Source of the DNA: an uncultured Dorea sp.
GTDB taxonomy: Bacteria; Bacillota; Clostridia; Lachnospirales; Lachnospiraceae
Direction of reading: 5' to 3'
Length of the DNA: 64,000 nucleotides
NCBI GenBank assembly: GCA_910588745.1
Contig: CAJURK010000002.1
Location: 60,675-124,674 of the forward strand
Shown here: in pieces, positions 58,333-64,000 of the stretch
Layout of the letters: each line of letters starts with the position of its first letter
Numbering within the stretch: the stretch's first letter is position 1
Notes under the pieces: model-generated
Databases searched by the model: none
What the model saw: the letters and a program-made list of their open reading frames with translations, nothing else
Told to the model about the DNA's origin: nothing
Made by a program: the position numbers and the translations under genes

Positions 58333-61300
58333 ATGAATGGAAATAAGAATTTATCCTCATCGGACGGCGCCTGCGCGGGAAAAACTAATTGCGCGGCATA
58401 TCCGAACCGATATGCGCTGGGAATCGATATCGGTTCTACAACAGTAAAGATTGCCTTATTAGATTCCGAGAATGATGTGGTTTTTTCAAGCTACGAACGG
58501 CACTATGCAAATATACAGGAAACCTTATCCGACCTGCTTGGCCGGGCAATCTATAAACTCGGCCAGATTCATGTATCGCCGGTTATCACAGGCTCCGGCG
58601 GACTGACCCTTGCCAAACACTTAGAAGTTCCTTTTGTCCAGGAGGTTGTGGCGGTATCCGCCGCCCTGCAGGACTTTGCGCCTCAGACCGACGTGGCCAT
58701 TGAGCTGGGCGGCGAGGATGCGAAGATCATCTATTTTGAAGGCGGAAGCATCGAGCAGCGCATGAACGGCGTCTGCGCCGGAGGCACCGGTTCTTTCATT
58801 GACCAGATGGCTTCCCTTTTACAAACAGACGCCTCCGGCCTCAACGAGTACGCAAAAAATTACAAAGCATTATACTCCATTGCCGCAAGATGCGGCGTAT
58901 TTGCCAAGTCCGATATACAGCCCCTAATTAACGAAGGGGCGTCCAAAGAGGATCTGGCGGCTTCTATTTTCCAGGCCGTAGTGAACCAAACCATCAGCGG
59001 ACTAGCCTGCGGCAAGCCGATCCGGGGACATGTGGCGTTCTTAGGAGGCCCTTTGCATTTCCTGTCGGAGTTAAAGGAGGCCTTTATCCGTACACTGAAG
59101 CTGGACGATGAACACATTGTCGCGCCCAGACGTTCCCATCTTTTTGCGGCAATCGGTTCGGCCATGAACTCAGAACGAAATCTAGATATATCCATCCAGG
59201 AAATGCAGAACCGCCTGGCGGGACGCATTCAGATGGAATTTGAAGTAGAGCGGATGCAGCCTCTGTTTACTACAGAGGCCGATTATCATGCCTTTATTGA
59301 CCGGCACAATAAACACCAGGTTCCGGTAAAGGATCTTGCTTCCTACACGGGAAAAGCATTTCTGGGAATCGACGCCGGATCCACCACCACGAAGGCAGCC
59401 CTTGTGGGGGAAGACGGCACGCTTCTTTATTCTTTCTACCACAACAACGAAGGAGATCCCTTGGGAACTACCATCGCAGCTATAAAAGAGATCTACGAAC
59501 AGCTTCCGGAAGAAGTGGAAATCGTACACTCCTGTTCCACCGGATACGGAGAAGCGCTGATCAAGGCAGCGCTAATGTTAGACGAGGGCGAGGTAGAGAC
59601 TGTTTCCCACTACTATGCGGCGTCTTTCTTCGAACCGGACGTAGACTGTATCTTAGACATCGGCGGCCAGGACATGAAATGCATCAAGATCAAGAACCAG
59701 ACCGTAGACAGCGTACAGCTCAACGAGGCCTGTTCCTCTGGCTGCGGCTCTTTTATTGAGACCTTTGCAAAGTCCTTAAATTTCTCTGTGGAGGATTTCG
59801 CACACGAAGCGTTGTTTGCAAAGAATCCCATTGACCTCGGAACACGGTGTACGGTATTTATGAATTCCAAGGTTAAACAGGCACAGAAGGAAGGTGCGGA
59901 GGTTTCCGACATTTCTGCCGGACTTGCCTACTCGGTTATCAAGAACGCGCTGTTTAAAGTCATCAAGGTTTCCAGCGCCTCCGAACTAGGGAAACACATC
60001 GTCGTACAGGGCGGAACTTTCTATAATAATGCCGTTTTACGAAGCTTTGAAACCATTGCAGATTGTGAAGCCATCCGGCCGGACATTGCCGGCATTATGG
60101 GCGCTTTCGGCGCAGCCTTAATCGCAAGGGAACGCTACGTTTCCTGCGAGGGCACCACCATGCTGTCCATTGAGGATATCAAAGCCTTAGAATATAAGAC
60201 CACCATGACCAAATGCAAAGGCTGCACCAACGCCTGCCGCCTGACTGTCAGCCATTTCAGTGGGAAAAGACGATTCATTACCGGCAACCGCTGCGAACGG
60301 GGTCTTGGAAAAGAACGGACAGAAAACAAACTTCCCAATCTGTTTGATTATAAGTTAAAGAGGTATTTTGGCTACAAGCCTCTAGATGAGGAGAACGCAC
60401 CCCGGGGTATGGTCGGTATCCCCCGGGTTCTGAATATTTATGAGAACTATCCTTTCTGGTTTACCTTTTTCACCAGTTTAGGATTTCGGGTTGTGCTTTC
60501 TCCCGCCTCTACCAGAAAGATTTACGAACTTGGCATTGAGTCCATTCCCAGTGAATCCGAATGCTACCCTGCCAAACTTGCCCACGGCCATGTACAGTGG
60601 CTGATAGACCAAAAGATTCCGCATATCTTCTATCCCAGCGTCCCATATGAACGCCGGGAATTTGAAGACGCCAACAATAATTACAACTGTCCTATCGTAA
60701 CCTCCTATCCGGAAAATATTAAAAACAACATGGACGTTATCGTAAACGGACAGGTAGATTTCATTCATCCCTTCTTATCCTTCGCAGACGAGGAAACGCT
60801 GTCCAAAGGACTATACGAATGCTTAGGAGAGAAGTTCTCCATTGTTCCCGCCGAACTGAAAGACGCGGTACATAAAGCGTGGCTGGAGTTAGAAACCTGC
60901 CGCTTAGATATGATGAAAAAAGGGGAAGAAACGATTGCATACTTGAACCGGACCGGCAACCGGGGCATCGTCCTTGCTGGGCGCCCCTATCATCTGGATC
61001 CGGAGGTCAACCACGGCCTGCCGGAACTGATTAGTTCCTACAACATTGCGGTTTTAACAGAAGACAGCATCTCACACCTGCACCGGGTGGAGCGCCCGAT
61101 TAACGTGATGGACCAATGGATGTACCATTCCCGCCTTTACGCAGCCGCAAACTATGTAAAGACAACGGAGAACTTAGACTTAATCCAGCTCAATTCTTTT
61201 GGCTGCGGACTGGACGCCGTCACCACAGACCAAGTGGCGGATATCCTGACAAATTCCGACAAAATATATACCTCGCTGAAAATCGACGAGGTAAATAACT

Positions 61301-62631
61301 TAGGCGCCGCCAGAATCCGCGTCCGCTCCCTGCTGGCCGCCCTGCGGGTGCGGGATCAGCGGGGAAAGCAGAGGGATATTCAGCCGGCCAATATCCGGAG
61401 GGTACCTTTTACCAAAGAAATGCGCAAAGAGTATACCATCCTCTGCCCCCAGATGTCGCCCATCCACTTCTCGCTGTTAGAGCCAGCCTTCCGGGCTTCC
61501 GGCTACAAAATTGAAGTACTGCCAAACGATAATAAGCAGGCGGTTGACATGGGATTAAAATATGTAAACAACGACGCCTGCTACCCTTCTCTGATGGTAG
61601 TAGGGCAGATCATGGACGCTGTCCTGTCAGGCAGATATGACACCGACAAGCTTGCGGTTATCATCAGCCAGACCGGCGGCGGATGCCGGGCGTCCAACTA
61701 TATCGGCTTCATCCGGCGGGCTTTAAAGAAGGCGGGTTATGAGCATATTCCGGTTATTTCTGTTAACCTAAGCGGACTGGAGGGAAATCCGGGTTTCAAG
61801 CTCTCCGTTCCTCTGGTTCTCCGCGGCATTTACGCCATTGTATTTGGGGATATCTTTATGAAATGTACCTATCGGCTAAGACCCTATGAGGCCGTTCCAG
61901 GTTCTGTAAATGCCATGCATGAGAAATGGCAGAAAGTATGTATCGGCTTCCTGTCGAAAGGCTATCCTTCCAGGAGGAAATTTAAGAAACTGTGCCGGGA
62001 TATTATTGAGGATTTCGATACGAATATTCGACTCTTGGATACAAAGAAACCCCGGGTCGGCGTTGTGGGAGAGATTCTGGTCAAATTCCTGCCCGCCGCC
62101 AACAATCACCTGGTCGAGCTGTTAGAAAGCGAAGGCGCCGAAGCCGTAGTCCCCGATCTGTTGGATTTCCTGAACTACTGCTTCTACAACCAGAACTTTA
62201 AGGTGGAAAAGTTAGGCTTTGCAAAGAAGAAAGCCGCCATTGCGAATTTAGGAATTAAAGCGTTGGAATGGTTTCGGGCTCCGGCGTCCGAGTCCTTCGC
62301 AAAAAGCAGACACTTTACCTCTCCGGTACGGATTGAAAAGCTGGGAAAAATGGCGTCGGATATCGTCTCCCTTGGCAACCAGACCGGGGAGGGATGGTTT
62401 TTGACCGGCGAAATGCTGGAATTAATCCACAGCGGCGCCTCCAACATCGTGTGTACCCAGCCCTTTGCCTGCCTGCCAAACCATGTGGTGGGCAAAGGCG
62501 TTATCAAAGAGCTTCGCCGCTTGTATCCGAAAGCGAATATCGTGGCTATCGATTATGACCCGGGCGCCAGCGAGGTAAATCAGTTGAACCGGATTAAACT
62601 GATGCTGTCTACGGCGAATAAGAATTTGTAA
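58333..62631 (+). CDS. Giant acyl-CoA dehydratase activase-related fusion protein (BcrA/BadF-type domains plus DUF2229 and HgdB-like parts)
   Basis: A 1432-residue protein. Residues about 28-285 form the first BcrA/BadF/HgdC ATPase domain (LGIDIGSTTVKIALLD, NGVCAGGTGSFIDQMA, ARCGVFAKSDIQ). A second copy spans about 342-610 (LGIDAGSTTTKAAL, EACSSGCGSFIETFAKSL, GTRCTVFMNSKVKQAQ). Each cluster-binding cysteine is kept. A four-cysteine stretch (TKCKGCTNACRL and GNRCERG, about 632-660) leads into DUF2229 (about 680-900), and the C-terminal part (about 905-1425) resembles the HgdB subunit, with GRPYHLDPEVNHGLPEL, TGGGCRASNYIGFI and PFACLPNHVVGKGVIKELRR. Activases use ATP to inject an electron into dehydratases or related reductases. 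The substrate is unknown. AAAGGAG precedes the ATG at a spacing of about 11. Confidence 0.9.
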   Translation: MNGNKNLSSSDGACAGKTNCAAYPNRYALGIDIGSTTVKIALLDSENDVVFSSYERHYANIQETLSDLLGRAIYKLGQIHVSPVITGSGGLTLAKHLEVPFVQEVVAVSAALQDFAPQTDVAIELGGEDAKIIYFEGGSIEQRMNGVCAGGTGSFIDQMASLLQTDASGLNEYAKNYKALYSIAARCGVFAKSDIQPLINEGASKEDLAASIFQAVVNQTISGLACGKPIRGHVAFLGGPLHFLSELKEAFIRTLKLDDEHIVAPRRSHLFAAIGSAMNSERNLDISIQEMQNRLAGRIQMEFEVERMQPLFTTEADYHAFIDRHNKHQVPVKDLASYTGKAFLGIDAGSTTTKAALVGEDGTLLYSFYHNNEGDPLGTTIAAIKEIYEQLPEEVEIVHSCSTGYGEALIKAALMLDEGEVETVSHYYAASFFEPDVDCILDIGGQDMKCIKIKNQTVDSVQLNEACSSGCGSFIETFAKSLNFSVEDFAHEALFAKNPIDLGTRCTVFMNSKVKQAQKEGAEVSDISAGLAYSVIKNALFKVIKVSSASELGKHIVVQGGTFYNNAVLRSFETIADCEAIRPDIAGIMGAFGAALIARERYVSCEGTTMLSIEDIKALEYKTTMTKCKGCTNACRLTVSHFSGKRRFITGNRCERGLGKERTENKLPNLFDYKLKRYFGYKPLDEENAPRGMVGIPRVLNIYENYPFWFTFFTSLGFRVVLSPASTRKIYELGIESIPSESECYPAKLAHGHVQWLIDQKIPHIFYPSVPYERREFEDANNNYNCPIVTSYPENIKNNMDVIVNGQVDFIHPFLSFADEETLSKGLYECLGEKFSIVPAELKDAVHKAWLELETCRLDMMKKGEETIAYLNRTGNRGIVLAGRPYHLDPEVNHGLPELISSYNIAVLTEDSISHLHRVERPINVMDQWMYHSRLYAAANYVKTTENLDLIQLNSFGCGLDAVTTDQVADILTNSDKIYTSLKIDEVNNLGAARIRVRSLLAALRVRDQRGKQRDIQPANIRRVPFTKEMRKEYTILCPQMSPIHFSLLEPAFRASGYKIEVLPNDNKQAVDMGLKYVNNDACYPSLMVVGQIMDAVLSGRYDTDKLAVIISQTGGGCRASNYIGFIRRALKKAGYEHIPVISVNLSGLEGNPGFKLSVPLVLRGIYAIVFGDIFMKCTYRLRPYEAVPGSVNAMHEKWQKVCIGFLSKGYPSRRKFKKLCRDIIEDFDTNIRLLDTKKPRVGVVGEILVKFLPAANNHLVELLESEGAEAVVPDLLDFLNYCFYNQNFKVEKLGFAKKKAAIANLGIKALEWFRAPASESFAKSRHFTSPVRIEKLGKMASDIVSLGNQTGEGWFLTGEMLELIHSGASNIVCTQPFACLPNHVVGKGVIKELRRLYPKANIVAIDYDPGASEVNQLNRIKLMLSTANKNL

Positions 62632-62646
62632 TACATAGAAACATAG

Positions 62647-62746
62647 AAAAGGCTGCCAAAAACCGCGGTTTCCCTACAATCGATTCTTTGATTTATGCAA
62701 ATCATCGATAACTGTTGGAGATACCCGGTATTCCGGACAGCCTTTT
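62647..62746. terminator. Long structured element between convergent genes
   Basis: AAAAGGCTG (62647-62655) and CAGCCTTTT (62738-62746) form an outer stem with U-runs on both strands, so it can terminate the activase and rarA transcripts. Inside lie AAACCGCGGTTT (62660-62671), ATCGAT twice (62679 and 62704) flanking TGATTTATGCAAATCA (62689-62704), and ATACC-C-GGTAT (62721-62731). Confidence 0.7.
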
Positions 62747-62786
62747 TGCCGTATTGCATGCTCTCAGGCAGTTTTTAAGTTTCTTC

Positions 62787-64000
62787 TCAGCGTCTTTTCC
62801 ATTCTTTTATCTTTTCCAAACTTTCTCTGACTCTTCTCTCATCTCCCTGCTTGGTAGGGCGATAATATTCCCTGTCCTTTAAGGACTCCGGCATACACTG
62901 CATATGTGTAAGCTTTTCTTCTGTATCATGGGCATATTCATACCCTTTTCCATATTCCAAGTCCTTCATCAGCTTTGTGGGCGCGTTGCGAAGCTGAAAA
63001 GGCACTGGCTCTGCCCGCAAACTTTTCACATCCTGCTTACACTCCTCGCACGCCGCGTAAAGAGCGTTGGATTTCGGCGCCATGGAAAGGTAGGTTACCG
63101 CATGAGTCAGATGCACATCACATTCCGGCATTCCCAGAAAATGGCATGCCTGATAGGCCGCCACCGCCACCTGCAGCGCACGGCTGTCCGCCATCCCCAC
63201 GTCTTCACTGGCAAACCGGATCAGCCTCCTTGCAATATAAAGCGGATTCTCCCCGCCTTCTAACATCCGGCACATCCAGTAGATTGCCGCGTCCGGGTCG
63301 CTGTTCCTCATAGATTTGTGCAGGGCGGAAATCAGATTGTAATGTTCTTCCCCATTTTTATCATACAGAAGAGATGTTTTGCTAACGCACTGCTTTAGCC
63401 CTTCGTCTGTAACAAGAATCCCGTCCGCGCTGATTTCCCCATTCATCACCGCCATCTCCAGCGTATTCAGAGCCATCCTCGCGTCGCCGTTTGCAAACGC
63501 TGCTATCGCTCTCATCTGCCTGTCCGTTATCTGCACATTCTGCGGCCCAAAACCCGCCGGACTCGTTAGGGCGTGCCGAATCACTTTCAGCAATTCCTTT
63601 TCCCCCAGGGCTTTCAGCACAAATACCCGGCACCGGGACAAAAGAGCCGCGTTCACTTCAAAAGAAGGATTCTCTGTGGTAGCCCCAATCAGGATGATAC
63701 TGCCCTTTTCCACAAACGGCAGGAACGCGTCCTGCTGCGCCTTGTTGAACCGGTGAATCTCATCTACAAAAAGCACTGTGCGAATCCCCATTCTCCGGCT
63801 GTTTTCCGCCTGGTTCATAACCTCTTTAATTTCCTTGATTCCGCTTGTCACCGCGCTGAAATTAATAAATTCCGCTTTTGTACGGCTGGCTATGATACTT
63901 GCGAGGGTAGTTTTCCCCACCCCCGGAGGCCCCCAGAAGATCATGGTGCATATTGCGGCATCCAACGGCCGATTTTGCGGAGCAAAACGGCCGCAATGCG
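62787..64000 (-). CDS. rarA: Replication-associated recombination protein A (RarA/MgsA), 5' end missing
   Basis: RarA is an AAA+ ATPase related to clamp loaders that acts at stalled forks. Visible are Walker A IFWGPPGVGKTTLASIIAS, sensor stretch FSAVTSGIKEIKEVM, Walker B FVDEIHRFNKAQQDAFLPFVEKG, IGATTENPSFEVNAALLSRCRVF, and the C-terminal domain with ISALHKSMRNSDPDAAIYWMCRMLEGGENPLYIARRLIRFASEDVG. The reading frame stays open to the window edge. The residues before the P-loop (FAPQNRPLDAAICTMIFWG) align loosely with the usual pre-P-loop region, so about 35-45 residues are outside. The TTG at 63965 is not a real start. It is convergent with the activase gene. Confidence 0.93.
   Translation of the reverse strand, partial: HCGRFAPQNRPLDAAICTMIFWGPPGVGKTTLASIIASRTKAEFINFSAVTSGIKEIKEVMNQAENSRRMGIRTVLFVDEIHRFNKAQQDAFLPFVEKGSIILIGATTENPSFEVNAALLSRCRVFVLKALGEKELLKVIRHALTSPAGFGPQNVQITDRQMRAIAAFANGDARMALNTLEMAVMNGEISADGILVTDEGLKQCVSKTSLLYDKNGEEHYNLISALHKSMRNSDPDAAIYWMCRMLEGGENPLYIARRLIRFASEDVGMADSRALQVAVAAYQACHFLGMPECDVHLTHAVTYLSMAPKSNALYAACEECKQDVKSLRAEPVPFQLRNAPTKLMKDLEYGKGYEYAHDTEEKLTHMQCMPESLKDREYYRPTKQGDERRVRESLEKIKEWKRR

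Noticed and set aside
63948..64000. Inverted repeat at the right edge (GCATTGCGGC and CGGCCGTTTTGC arms) suggesting an assembly fold-back or an element that truncates rarA
   Set aside because: The rarA frame is open through it and the residues FAPQNRPLDAAI align loosely with the normal pre-P-loop region, so it is more simply a palindromic stretch of the gene. The edge prevents a firm answer.
1..64000. CRISPR arrays, insertion sequences, prophage or integrative elements
   Set aside because: No regularly spaced repeats, transposase, integrase or phage genes were found, and gene content and order are typical of a stable core region.

Overview
The window looks like a chromosomal core segment of a low-to-mid GC, anaerobic, spore-forming Firmicute, most likely of the family Lachnospiraceae. 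The indications are sporulation genes (yqfC, yqfD, a SpoVB-type flippase, a BofC-like protein), an electron-bifurcating NfnAB pair, a flavodiiron protein, Rex, formate-THF ligase with FolD, strong AAAGGAGG-type ribosome binding sites and TTGACA-17-TATAAT promoters. The species cannot be fixed from the sequence alone. Nearly all genes lie on the minus strand, so transcription runs from high to low coordinates. Only three genes are on the plus strand: an SdpI-family protein, an ABC-F ATPase and a giant dehydratase-activase fusion. I see no insertion sequences, prophage, CRISPR array or rRNA operon.

Layout, low to high coordinates. 1-2685 holds mreC (cut by the left edge), a divergent mreB, radC and a DUF4321 membrane protein. 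2791-6969 holds two FAD oxidoreductases (COG2509 and BaiN/HI0933 types) and a PLP enzyme of the aluminium-resistance family. 6971-12964 is a tRNA-modification and mismatch-repair run (small helical protein, miaA, mutL, mutS). 13141-17781 has a PF06541 membrane protein, miaB, two tiny conserved proteins (DUF4250, which falls below a 60-residue ORF cutoff, and DUF896), a BofC-like protein and a SpoVB-like flippase. 17823-20938 is the ybeY-phoH-yqfD-yqfC sporulation/RNA cluster. 20989-27051 has the flavodiiron protein, SdpI, flotillin and an orphan hybrid histidine kinase. 27254-34438 has rlmH, a YjfB-like protein, nfnB/nfnA, a zinc-ribbon TPR membrane protein, folD and fhs. 34541-44806 holds ftsK/spoIIIE, tepA, metY, yebC, a CBS protein, mazF, alr, nnr and rex. 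The divergent rex/ABC-F promoter region lies at 44807-44948. 46935-53660 is a degV, PFL-like (DUF711), ACT, walJ, coaE, polA run. 53972-58130 has tRNA-Leu(CAA), lysA, pyk and a pseudo-rhomboid. 58333-62631 is the 1432-residue activase fusion, and rarA runs off the right edge.

The genes are mostly housekeeping: DNA repair and replication (mutS, mutL, polA, rarA, radC, ftsK), tRNA and rRNA maturation (miaA, miaB, rlmH, ybeY), envelope and sporulation, and redox or one-carbon metabolism for strict anaerobes. Redox control is suggested by Rex, which has an imperfect Rex box overlapping its own promoter. I found no convincing wholly new multi-gene system. The most interesting signals are regulatory or structural: two genes whose ATG directly follows the U-tract of a terminator hairpin, a tepA Shine-Dalgarno sequence buried in a long hairpin, a palindrome shared by the ftsK and nnr promoter regions, a nested-palindrome element between convergent genes at 62647-62746, and a rhomboid-fold protein that appears to have lost its protease residues and gained a zinc-ribbon tail.
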